Assembly: GCA_002841355.1 (NCBI GenBank) | Contig: PHFB01000001.1 | Coordinates: forward strand, 310,001-374,000 | DNA from: Actinobacteria bacterium HGW-Actinobacteria-1 | GTDB lineage: Bacteria; Actinomycetota; Coriobacteriia; Anaerosomatales; Anaerosomataceae | Length of the DNA stretch: 64,000 nt | Reading direction: 5' to 3' | Part shown: one piece after another, positions 56,969 to 64,000 of the stretch | Layout: every line of letters begins with the position of its first letter | How positions within the stretch are numbered: position 1 is the first letter of the stretch | The notes under the pieces: generated by a model | Told to the model about the DNA's origin: nothing | The model's input: the letters and a program-made list of their open reading frames with translations, nothing else | Database searches by the model: none | Translations under genes and position numbers: made by a program

Positions 56969-57801
56969 CCCTGCATCCTCCTGTTTCTGCGGAGCAGCCA
57001 TCGGGCCGAAAGGTTGAAGAACAGGATCATCACCATGAGGAGCAATGCCGTGCCGAACGCAGCCGGCAGGTTGATACCCTCCATGGCCATCTGGTAGAGA
57101 TGCACGGTCATCGAACGACCGGGATCCGACGGAAATAGCGGCGTGTTGATCATGGTGCCCATCGTGAAGATGACGACTGCGGTCTCGCCCACCGCACGGC
57201 CGGTCGCGAGAATCAGCCCCGTGATGATACGCGGCATCGCCGCCGGAAGAACGATCCGACTCACGGTCTGCCACTTGGTGGCGCCCAGACCATATGAGCC
57301 CCACCGAATGAACTTAGGCACCGCACGAATCGCTTCCTCAGTGGTGCGCATGACGATCGGAAGCATCAGGAATGAGAGTGCGAGGGCGCCGGAGAGAACC
57401 GAGAATCCGAAGCCCATCCCCTCCACGAACAGGGCGAGGCCAAACAGACCCATGACGATGGATGGCACGCCGGCAAGCGTGTCAGCCGCGAACCGGATTA
57501 TGCGTACCAGCCGTCCCTGGACTGCGTACTCGGCGAGGTAAACCGCAGCGAGTACGGCGATCGGTGTGACGATCACCATGGCCAAACCGGTCACGTAGAG
57601 CGTGGACACGATCATCGGCCAGATTCCGCCCTCGGCATTCACGCCGTGGGGTTTGGTGAAGATGAAAGCAAGGTTGAGGTGTCCGATGCCGTTCACGAAG
57701 ACGTAGAGGATAACGGCGCCAAGAACCACGACAGTGGTCAACCCCGCGATCCAGAAGACCGCGAGCGCAAGCGCGTTGGTGATGCGCTTCATGTCTCTCA
57801 C
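56965..57801 (-). CDS. pstA: Phosphate ABC transporter permease
   Basis: 278 residues, six helices; EAA-type loop [20 protein letters not shown]. Start GTG overlaps pstC stop (GTGA) with GAGGAG just before. Confidence 0.95.
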   Translation of the reverse strand: MRDMKRITNALALAVFWIAGLTTVVVLGAVILYVFVNGIGHLNLAFIFTKPHGVNAEGGIWPMIVSTLYVTGLAMVIVTPIAVLAAVYLAEYAVQGRLVRIIRFAADTLAGVPSIVMGLFGLALFVEGMGFGFSVLSGALALSFLMLPIVMRTTEEAIRAVPKFIRWGSYGLGATKWQTVSRIVLPAAMPRIITGLILATGRAVGETAVVIFTMGTMINTPLFPSDPGRSMTVHLYQMAMEGINLPAAFGTALLLMVMILFFNLSARWLLRRNRRMQG

Positions 57802-58730
57802 GATGTCTCCTCACGCAACCGGGACAGCAATCGCACCGTGAGAACCAGTCCCATAGAAACCAGGAAGAGGATGATCGCCATACCGAAAAGCGCAGTGCGG
57901 TGCATACCCGACGCGTACGGCATGTCCATCACGATCTGACTTGTGAGCGTGGAGAGCGGCTCACCCATCCCACGGAAGAACCCGGGCGCATTGCCAACGA
58001 CCATGAGCACGGCCATCGTTTCGCCGATTGCGCGCCCCATGCCAAGGATGATTGCGTCGACGATGCCGATCTTGGCCGCCGGAAGCAGCACACGCGATAT
58101 CGTCTGCCACGTTGTAGCGCCCATCGCGTACGAGGCCTCGCGCACGCCGCCGGGAATCGAATGCAGTGCATCCTCAGTGAGCGTCGCAATCGTAGGGACG
58201 ATCATGATCGCGAGGATGATCCATGCGGTCAGCGGACCGAAGCCGAGCCCGCCGGTCAGATCGGCCACGATGGGCCTGAGTATCAGCAGTCCAAAGAAGC
58301 CATACACGACTGACGGAACGCCGGCCAGCAGTTCGATGGCAGGACGCACGATGGAGCGCACCTTCGGCGGCGCGATCTCCGAGAGGAACACAGCCGCCCC
58401 CACCGCGAGTGGCGTGCCGAGCAGAAGCGCTCCCACCGTCACCACGATGGAGCCGACGAAGAGCGGCAGAATGCCAAACAGCCCCTCGGTGGGCAACCAC
58501 TCCATACCGAACAGGAAGTTGCCCGCGCCCACCTCGCTGAAGATCGGCCATCCCCGGTACCCGACGAAGACGAAGATCAGCGCGACACCTGCGACCGCCA
58601 TGAAGGCGCACAGCAGGAACAGGTTCTTCAGCGCGGCTTCCTTGAAGTACGTCGCACGCGAAACAAGCTTGAGGTTGCTCACTTCACCGCGAACGGACGG
58701 CATGTCTTCCATGCGTGGTTCGTCAGTCAC
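57798..58730 (-). CDS. pstC: Phosphate ABC transporter permease
   Basis: 310 residues, six membrane helices; EAA loop SYAMGATTWQTISRVLLPAA. GTG at 58730 overlaps pstS by 8 nt. Longer N-terminus than PstA, as usual. Confidence 0.95.
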   Translation of the reverse strand: MTDEPRMEDMPSVRGEVSNLKLVSRATYFKEAALKNLFLLCAFMAVAGVALIFVFVGYRGWPIFSEVGAGNFLFGMEWLPTEGLFGILPLFVGSIVVTVGALLLGTPLAVGAAVFLSEIAPPKVRSIVRPAIELLAGVPSVVYGFFGLLILRPIVADLTGGLGFGPLTAWIILAIMIVPTIATLTEDALHSIPGGVREASYAMGATTWQTISRVLLPAAKIGIVDAIILGMGRAIGETMAVLMVVGNAPGFFRGMGEPLSTLTSQIVMDMPYASGMHRTALFGMAIILFLVSMGLVLTVRLLSRLREETS

Positions 58731-59571
58731 CGGTCAACCCCTTCGCAGTGATCGGGATGAACCCTGCGTCTCGTACGACGCTCTCCTGAACATCCGGCGA
58801 CAGCACGAAATCGAGGTAGCTCTTCGCAAGCCCGGTGGGCGCGCCCTTCGTGAACATGTGGAGCACACGCTGCACCGGGTACGTTCCGCTGACGACGGTC
58901 GCCTCGCTCGGCTCGACGCCGTCGATCGCGATGGCTTTGACGTCGTCGGTAACGAATCCGAGTGAGATGTAGCCGATCGCGCGCGGCTCCTGTGCAACAA
59001 CCGAGCGGACCTGACCGGTCCCAGGCAAGATGACGGCCGTCGGATCGAAGCGCTCCTTGTCGAGCACGATCTTGGCGAACGCCTCGCGGGTACCCGACGC
59101 CTCATCCCTGTTCACGAGACCGATTGCCATGTCCGGCCCACCGACCTCGCTCCAGTTCGTGATCGTTCCCTGGAAGATCGCCTTGACCTGCGCCTTCGAA
59201 AGCGAGGTCACGGGGTTGGAGGGATTCACGATCACGGCGATCGCATCGTAAGCGATGGGTGTATCGACAAGACCCAGGTCGAGTTCCTCGTCCTTGAGCT
59301 CCCGAGACGAGGTGCCGATGTCGCTCGTGCCCGAGGAGACGTTCTCGATTCCCGCCGAGGAGCCCACCCCGCTGACGAGCACGACCTGGTCTGGATTCCG
59401 ACGCTCGTAGTCTTCCTTCGCCACCTCGGCAATGGGCTGAATCGTCGTCGAACCCGTGACGATGATCTTGTTCTGCGCAGAGTTGCCACGCGAACAACCG
59501 GCAAGCGGGAGCGCGATGACTGCAAGCAACATGAATGCTACGAGCGTGGCTCGAGTAGCGCGAATGCGCAA
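58723..59571 (-). CDS. pstS: Phosphate-binding lipoprotein
   Basis: 282 residues. Signal peptide with Arg-rich start and lipobox LPLAGC; binding-protein motifs VTGSTTIQPIAE, TSDIGTSSRELK and RDEASGTREAF. The TTG at 59571 is preferred because it supplies the basic n-region; ATG at 59532 would leave too short a signal. Overlaps pgeF by 34 nt. Ribosome site weak. Confidence 0.9.
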   Translation of the reverse strand: MRIRATRATLVAFMLLAVIALPLAGCSRGNSAQNKIIVTGSTTIQPIAEVAKEDYERRNPDQVVLVSGVGSSAGIENVSSGTSDIGTSSRELKDEELDLGLVDTPIAYDAIAVIVNPSNPVTSLSKAQVKAIFQGTITNWSEVGGPDMAIGLVNRDEASGTREAFAKIVLDKERFDPTAVILPGTGQVRSVVAQEPRAIGYISLGFVTDDVKAIAIDGVEPSEATVVSGTYPVQRVLHMFTKGAPTGLAKSYLDFVLSPDVQESVVRDAGFIPITAKGLTGD

Positions 59572-60341
59572 TGACGACCGGTGCGGCCCTCTGCCCGGTA
59601 CGAGTAGAAACGATCCGTGTTGTGAGCAGTGCAGATTCCGAGGTGCCACTGGCGCTCTCTCGAGACTCCTGCGCGGTCGAGGTCCTCGGCCACAGCCGCC
59701 GCAAGATCGAGGCGGTCCGAAGCCCGAGGTATCGTAACAAACATGTTAGCGAATTGCGACACAAGCAACGGGTCGACTTCGTAGCAGCATTCCCCGATAT
59801 GCGGACCGATGTACGCCGTGATCGTCGCACCGTCCAAAGCGGCATCAAGTGCGCGTACCGTATCACCGACGATTCCCGCAAGCGCCCCCCGCCAACCCGC
59901 ATGCACAACAGCGATGGCGCGAGGCGATTCGCTCACCAGTACGACCGGCACGCAGTCCGCGAAGAACAACATCAGCGGCACGCCGGGCTCGGTGGTCCAC
60001 AGCGCGTCGGTTCCCGGAATCGGTCCGGAGCCATCAAGTGGGTCAGCGCCGCGCCCTGCGTCATCCAACGTGACACGCGCTATCGTCGTCCCGTGCACCT
60101 GCTCGGCTGTAGTCAAGCTCCCTGCGAACGCCTCGGCCCCGATTGCCGAGAGGACCCGGCGACGGTTCTCTCGGACCGCGATCGGATCGTCATCCACGTG
60201 TGCCGCCAGATTGAGCGTCGCGTACGGAGATGCGCTCACTCCGCCGGTACGTTCGGTGAAGCCCACCACGATCCCGGAGGCTGCTCGAAGTGCAGCATCC
60301 GTGTGACATATGACGCCATCTGTTTCGATGCGTGCGAGCAT
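59538..60341 (-). CDS. pgeF: PgeF/YfiH family multicopper-oxidase-fold enzyme
   Basis: 267 residues. Conserved VHAGWRGALAGI with zinc/copper-binding His and Cys residues (IGPHIGECCYEV). Proteins of this family act as purine nucleoside phosphorylase/adenosine deaminase-like enzymes and remove wrongly built peptidoglycan precursors; substrate here not proven. Usually follows ftsZ, as here apart from a plus-strand gene. Confidence 0.9.
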   Translation of the reverse strand: MLARIETDGVICHTDAALRAASGIVVGFTERTGGVSASPYATLNLAAHVDDDPIAVRENRRRVLSAIGAEAFAGSLTTAEQVHGTTIARVTLDDAGRGADPLDGSGPIPGTDALWTTEPGVPLMLFFADCVPVVLVSESPRAIAVVHAGWRGALAGIVGDTVRALDAALDGATITAYIGPHIGECCYEVDPLLVSQFANMFVTIPRASDRLDLAAAVAEDLDRAGVSRERQWHLGICTAHNTDRFYSYRAEGRTGRHCAFALLEPRS

Positions 60342-60486
60342 GCGAGCACCCGTCTAAGCGGTATCTTCGGTAATCCCTGGCAATTCCGGTGTGGAATGGG
60401 GCACACTAGTCACTGTAAGCGATACGTAAGACAAGTGTCGCTCAAGTGTTACTTCCCGGCTGCTCACCGAGAGGGGGTGACTGTAT

Positions 60487-61008
60487 ATGAAGCAGTCCTT
60501 CAAGTTTGCCGCCCCGCTCGCAGTGGGAGCCCTCACCTTAGCCACCGCCGTCCCCGCGTTCGCGCAGGACTATGGCAGCACTGCGGATGACGCCTTCGGC
60601 GTCGCGTTCTGCGGCATTTACGGATGCATCATCGCTTTCGGCATCGCGACTTTCGCCTTCTGGGTCTGGATGATGGTCGACGTGTTCCAGCGCCAGGAGT
60701 ACGAGTTCCCGAACTCGACTGGGAGCAGCAAGACGACGTGGTTGGTCATCATGCTGGTTTCGTGGTTGCTGAGCGCGTACTGGATCGCGGCCATCGTCTA
60801 CTACTTCATGGTCTTCAAGAAGATCAAGCGTGGAACGATGGGTGCACCCGCAGCTCCGGTAGGGTACGCTCCGCCTGTGCCACCTGGCGGATACGCGCCG
60901 GCACCTCCGGCATACCAGCCGCCTACGGCGCCTCCGGCGCCGCCCGCACCTCCGGTACCACCTGCACCGCCTGCGCCTCCTGCGCCGCCGGCACCGCCAA
61001 CGGAGTAG
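60487..61008 (+). CDS. Exported membrane protein with proline-rich tail
   Basis: 173 residues. Signal peptide (SFKFAAPLAVGALTLATAVPAFA), two transmembrane helices joined by a PLDc_N-like loop (VWMMVDVFQRQEYEFP; WLVIMLVSWLLSAYWIAAI), then a cytoplasmic or external Pro/Ala-rich tail with repeated APPAPP-type units over the last ~50 residues. RBS GAGGGGG. Lone plus-strand gene between ftsZ and pgeF. Function unknown; a protein-binding or wall-spanning tail is possible. Confidence 0.72.
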   Translation: MKQSFKFAAPLAVGALTLATAVPAFAQDYGSTADDAFGVAFCGIYGCIIAFGIATFAFWVWMMVDVFQRQEYEFPNSTGSSKTTWLVIMLVSWLLSAYWIAAIVYYFMVFKKIKRGTMGAPAAPVGYAPPVPPGGYAPAPPAYQPPTAPPAPPAPPVPPAPPAPPAPPAPPTE

Positions 61009-61025
61009 TCAAGGTCGCACACAAG

Positions 61026-61057
61026 GAGACCCCGCCCCTTTCGGGAGGCGGGGTCTC
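61026..61057 (+). terminator. Terminator after proline-rich protein gene
   Basis: 11-bp stem (GAGACCCCGCC / GGCGGGGTCTC) with a 10-nt loop, 17 bp past the stop, followed by TCTCGCTTTCG. Confidence 0.75.
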
Positions 61058-61082
61058 TCGCTTTCGCACTTCAGGAATGCCG

Positions 61083-61129
61083 AAGGCCGCGCTCCGGCGA
61101 GTCCCCATGCCTCGACGGAACGCGGCCTT
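61083..61129. terminator. Possible bidirectional terminator after ftsZ
   Basis: Stem AAGGCCGCG / CGCGGCCTT with a 29-nt loop and TTTT on the plus side (AAAA upstream on the opposite), between the convergent ftsZ and proline-rich gene. Confidence 0.5.
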
Positions 61130-61148
61130 TTGACCGAGCCAAGGACCG

Positions 61149-62228
61149 CTAGCGGCGCCTCAGGAATTCCGGTACGTCGAACTCGTCTTCCTTGAGTGGT
61201 TCGAAGGTCGGGATGCGCGGCGCGTTGTCTTCCTCGGCTGAGATCGCCGATTCGAACTCCATCGTCTCCTGCTTGCGCTTTGCGCCGAACCCGGTTGCGA
61301 TAACCGTCACACGAATCTGATCCATAAGGCTGTCGTCGATGACGGCACCGAAGATGATGTTCGCTTCGGGGTGTGCCGCGGCCGCAACAACCTCGGCGGC
61401 TTCATTCACCTCGAACAGTCCCAGGTCGCTTCCGCCCGAGATACTGAGAAGGACACCCTGTGCACCCTCGATGCTGCTCTCGAGCAGCGGGCTGGAGATG
61501 GCTGCCTTGGCTGCTTCGTGCGCCCGATTGTCACCGGCGGCGATGCCGATGCCCATGAGCGCGGAACCAGCGTCTTGCATGACGGTGCGTACGTCCGCGA
61601 AGTCGAGGTTGATGAGCCCTGGAACGGTGATCAGGTCGGTGATTCCCTGCGTGCCCTGCCGGAGAACGTCGTCCGCGATCCTGAACGCATCGAGGATCGA
61701 GGTCTTCTTCTCGGCAACCTGCAGTAGGCGGTCGTTCGGGATGATGATGAGCGTGTCGACTACCTCGCGAAGGCGCTTGATGCCCTCTTCGGCCTGGAGT
61801 GCGCGCTTGCGACCCTCGAAGGCGAACGGCCGAGTAACGACTGCCACCGTGAGGGCGCCTATCTCTTCTTTGGCAATCTGTGCGATCACCGGCGCGGCCC
61901 CGGTACCGGTTCCGCCACCTTCACCCGCAGTGATGAAGACCATGTCGGCGCCCTGGAGCGCCTCTTTGATCTCCGCCCGATTCTCCTCTGCAGCCTGGAA
62001 GCCCACATCGGGATCGGCCCCGGCGCCTAGACCCTTGGTAAGACCCACGCCGACGTGGACCTTGTAGTCAGCGTCGGACATAAGCAGCGCCTGCGCGTCG
62101 GTGTTCACCGCAATGAATTCGACACCTTTGACCCCGGCTTCGACCATACGGTTGACGGCGTTCGTGCCGCCGCCACCGATGCCGACGACCTTGATGACCG
62201 CCAGGTAATTGGCCCCCGTCTCCAACAT
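61149..62228 (-). CDS. ftsZ: Cell-division GTPase FtsZ
   Basis: 359 residues forming the Z ring. GTP motif [12 protein letters not shown]-terminal [15 protein letters not shown]; catalytic T7 loop [12 protein letters not shown]-terminal conserved tail ([21 protein letters not shown]). ATG with GGAGGAC upstream. Own promoter predicted. Confidence 0.97.
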   Translation of the reverse strand: MLETGANYLAVIKVVGIGGGGTNAVNRMVEAGVKGVEFIAVNTDAQALLMSDADYKVHVGVGLTKGLGAGADPDVGFQAAEENRAEIKEALQGADMVFITAGEGGGTGTGAAPVIAQIAKEEIGALTVAVVTRPFAFEGRKRALQAEEGIKRLREVVDTLIIIPNDRLLQVAEKKTSILDAFRIADDVLRQGTQGITDLITVPGLINLDFADVRTVMQDAGSALMGIGIAAGDNRAHEAAKAAISSPLLESSIEGAQGVLLSISGGSDLGLFEVNEAAEVVAAAAHPEANIIFGAVIDDSLMDQIRVTVIATGFGAKRKQETMEFESAISAEEDNAPRIPTFEPLKEDEFDVPEFLRRR

Positions 62229-62277
62229 CGCACGTCCTCCTGCTGTAGCTTGGCTGCTGTAGTATAACCCTCAAGTA

Positions 62278-62306
62278 GATGTATATGGTGCTCAAGCAAA
62301 CGTCAA
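62278..62306 (-). promoter_or_regulatory. Predicted ftsZ promoter
   Basis: -35 TTGACG (62301-62306), 17-bp spacer, -10 TACATC (62278-62283), about 50 bp before the start codon, in the 189-bp gap between ftsQ and ftsZ. Sigma-70-like; no other gene or ftsA present in this gap. Confidence 0.6.
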
Positions 62307-62417
62307 TCTTTGCATGAACTCTACCCTAGACGCAAGACGTATGCAACATTTTCTTGACTCCGAGCTTTAGACCAGCGGGAATGCTCCATGCAGATACATG
62401 GATACGCCCGGGTTCAG

Positions 62418-63410
62418 CTACTCGCCGAGTCCTCGGATGATCGCTGCATCGGTTGAGCGCACGTCAATCGTGACAACGCTGCCAGACTTCTCGCGCATAA
62501 CGGTCAACACGATAGCGTCCTTCTTCGCGAGATCGATTGCCTCCCCGATCACGATCTCTATGTTGTCCGTCGTCAGCAACATCGTCTCATCGATACTTGG
62601 TGCGCTCACGGCACGAACCTTCTGGCGCAGTTCGGCGCTGATGCCCGACAGCACGTCGAGTGCGTTGCGAAGCACCTCTGATGTCGATGCTCTCCCCGCC
62701 TTGAGGTCCAGGCCGGGGATGTCACGGATGGTCGGGAGCGTGGTCGTCTCTTCGAGCGACTGCTCTCCGAGAACCATCCCAGACGAGTCCACCACCCAGA
62801 ACGTCTCGCCGGTATCCACGACCGCTATGGGCTTGCGTTCCACCACCCTGATCCGCAAGGTGTTCGGGAAGTCCCGGGTCACCTGAGCGTCGGCGATCCA
62901 GGCATAGTCAAGCAGTCGCTGCTTGATCTCCCTTGCGGGAAAGCGCAGCAACGTCGCACCCTGCGGCACGGCGGCACGCGAGCGTATCGCGTCGACCGTG
63001 AGTCGCTCGGCTCCGATCACATCTACAGTGCGTATCTCGAAGAGCTGGGAGCGGTACAGCGCTGTCGCTCCGGCGAGCACTCCCACGAGGATCGCAGCGA
63101 TCAATGCGATGCGAATCTGTCGTTTGCGCCTGGCTTCCGCTGCACGTCGCTCGCGCTCGTCACGCTTGCCGCGCGCGACTTGGACACCGGCACCCGTGCG
63201 TGGTGCCTCGACCTCGAAGGACCGTGGTCGAACTCGGTTTGAGGTAGGCCGAACTGACGCGCCTTGTGCGCGGTGTGTAGAGTCAACCTTTGGTTGAGGC
63301 ACAGGTTGCTCGCTCAGCTTTCTGCTTCGCGAGCCGGTCCCGACATGGACCTTCCTACGGTTCTCAGAACTCCCCGAGGAACCGAACCTCCGTTTGGAGC
63401 TCGATGCCAT
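62418..63410 (-). CDS. ftsQ: Cell-division protein FtsQ
   Basis: 330 residues. Long basic, disordered cytoplasmic N-terminus (~105 residues), one transmembrane helix (IRIALIAAILVGVLAGATALY), then POTRA (FEIRTVDVIGAERLTVDAIR) and beta domain. Assembles the divisome with FtsB/FtsL. ATG at 63410 (AGGGA 5 nt upstream) overlaps murB by 47 nt; a later start is possible. Confidence 0.88.
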   Translation of the reverse strand: MASSSKRRFGSSGSSENRRKVHVGTGSRSRKLSEQPVPQPKVDSTHRAQGASVRPTSNRVRPRSFEVEAPRTGAGVQVARGKRDERERRAAEARRKRQIRIALIAAILVGVLAGATALYRSQLFEIRTVDVIGAERLTVDAIRSRAAVPQGATLLRFPAREIKQRLLDYAWIADAQVTRDFPNTLRIRVVERKPIAVVDTGETFWVVDSSGMVLGEQSLEETTTLPTIRDIPGLDLKAGRASTSEVLRNALDVLSGISAELRQKVRAVSAPSIDETMLLTTDNIEIVIGEAIDLAKKDAIVLTVMREKSGSVVTIDVRSTDAAIIRGLGE

Positions 63411-64000
63411 ACCGATCCCTCACACTCGTCCTTGCCTTGTTCACGATTCCCAGCACATCCGCGGCCGTCGCTCCCCCATCGTTGACGATGAAGTTGGCAT
63501 GCACGTCGGAGATTCGAGCTCCCCCCAGTGCAGTGCCCTTCAGTCCAACGCTTTCAATGAGCCGACCCGCCGAATCACCTTCGGGGTTGACGAAGACGCT
63601 TCCCGCGCTCGCGGCACCCATCGGCTGCGTCTGCTTCCGCCGAGTCAGACTACGTTCCATCTCGGCTCTGATCCTTGCCGGGTCCGACGGCGTCAGCCGA
63701 AGCTCACCCTCGACGATGATACCGCGCCCGGGTAGACCGCTCGACCGATAGCCCCACTCGATATCGTTGCCACGCAGCCGGATGAGACCCTGACCCGGGA
63801 CGTACAGCGTCACCGACTCGGTCACCGAGCCGATCCACGCGTCTCGCGAACCAGCATTCATCGCCAGAGCGCCACCAAGGGTCCCTGGCACGCCAACGGC
63901 GAACTCCAGCCCGGCCAGCCCTTTCGAGAATGCGTCCTGCACGAGATACGCGAGGATACACGCAGCGCCCGCACGGATGTACTCGCCCTCGCACACGTGC
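63364..64000 (-). CDS. murB: UDP-N-acetylenolpyruvoylglucosamine reductase (partial, C-terminal part)
   Basis: About 210 C-terminal residues remain, the 5' end lying beyond the window. Second-step reductase for UDP-MurNAc. FAD/substrate motifs: GVPGTLGGALAMNAG, EWGYRSSGL (catalytic Arg region), and AGSVFVNPEGDSAGRLIE with the catalytic Ser. Precedes ftsQ, the classic murB-ftsQ order. Confidence 0.94.
   Translation of the reverse strand, partial: HVCEGEYIRAGAACILAYLVQDAFSKGLAGLEFAVGVPGTLGGALAMNAGSRDAWIGSVTESVTLYVPGQGLIRLRGNDIEWGYRSSGLPGRGIIVEGELRLTPSDPARIRAEMERSLTRRKQTQPMGAASAGSVFVNPEGDSAGRLIESVGLKGTALGGARISDVHANFIVNDGGATAADVLGIVNKARTSVRDRYGIELQTEVRFLGEF

Noticed and set aside
60900-61005. 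Short tandem repeat that could be taken for a CRISPR or minisatellite
   Set aside because: The units are only 3-9 bp, in frame with the Pro/Ala-rich tail, and show no spacer structure.
60801-61022. Gly/Ala-repeat open frame on the minus strand
   Set aside because: It is the complement of the Ala-Pro repeat in the plus-strand membrane protein, which has a signal peptide and ribosome site.

Overview
The window is a gene-dense, GC-rich bacterial chromosome segment, probably from an anaerobic actinobacterium of the class Coriobacteriia or a close relative. The signs are an actinobacterial-type integration host factor (mIHF) beside gmk and rpoZ, SepF and DivIVA with no ftsA between ftsQ and ftsZ, a cell-wall-binding-repeat-2 surface protein, 2-oxoacid:ferredoxin oxidoreductase, a rubredoxin/rubrerythrin-like protein, NAD-linked PyrD/PyrK, polyferredoxins and a six-haem cytochrome c. 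This placement is an inference from gene content; no 16S rRNA gene is present. No transposase, integrase, phage, CRISPR array or origin was seen.

Layout. 1-9.6 kb (mostly minus strand): nucleotidyltransferase (partial), PgsA-like synthase, CorA, MltG, a hexahaem cytochrome, an ABC-F ATPase (plus strand), a lipoprotein, tRNA-Pro(GGG), an M23 peptidase and CoaBC. 9.7-17.3 kb: fused KorA plus KorB, a fucose-isomerase-fold protein, two NapH/NosR-like polyferredoxins and a transglutaminase-like lipoprotein. 17.4-23.7 kb: a GGDEF/HD-GYP protein, a rubrerythrin-like protein behind a perfect inverted repeat, and a PadR-controlled operon (PadR, HAAS-type membrane protein, PLDc_N-type small membrane protein, ABC ATPase, ABC permease).

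23.7-40.6 kb is a long minus-strand run: pyrR-pyrB-pyrC-carA-usp-carB-pyrK-pyrD-(membrane beta-propeller-like protein)-pyrF-pyrE-mihF-gmk-rpoZ-thiI-(hypothetical)-QTMAN-like glycosyltransferase. The leader ahead of pyrR shows a promoter, a PyrR-binding hairpin and an intrinsic terminator, so UMP-dependent attenuation can be read from the sequence. Two non-pyrimidine genes (a tandem universal stress protein and the propeller-like protein) sit inside the pathway genes.

40.6-50 kb: two overlapping multidomain hybrid histidine kinases, a RluD-type pseudouridine synthase, lspA, a DksA/TraR zinc-finger protein, and ileS preceded by a T-box riboswitch with an ATC (Ile) specifier. 50-64 kb: a CWB2 surface protein, then the division neighbourhood yggU-divIVA-yggT-proC-sepF-yggS, interrupted by a complete phoU-pstB-pstA-pstC-pstS cluster, then pgeF, a proline-rich membrane protein on the plus strand, ftsZ, ftsQ and murB (cut by the window end). 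Many neighbours overlap by GTGA or ATGA, which implies polycistronic messages with translational coupling. Start codons were chosen from Shine-Dalgarno spacing and overlap with neighbours and often differ from the longest reading frame.
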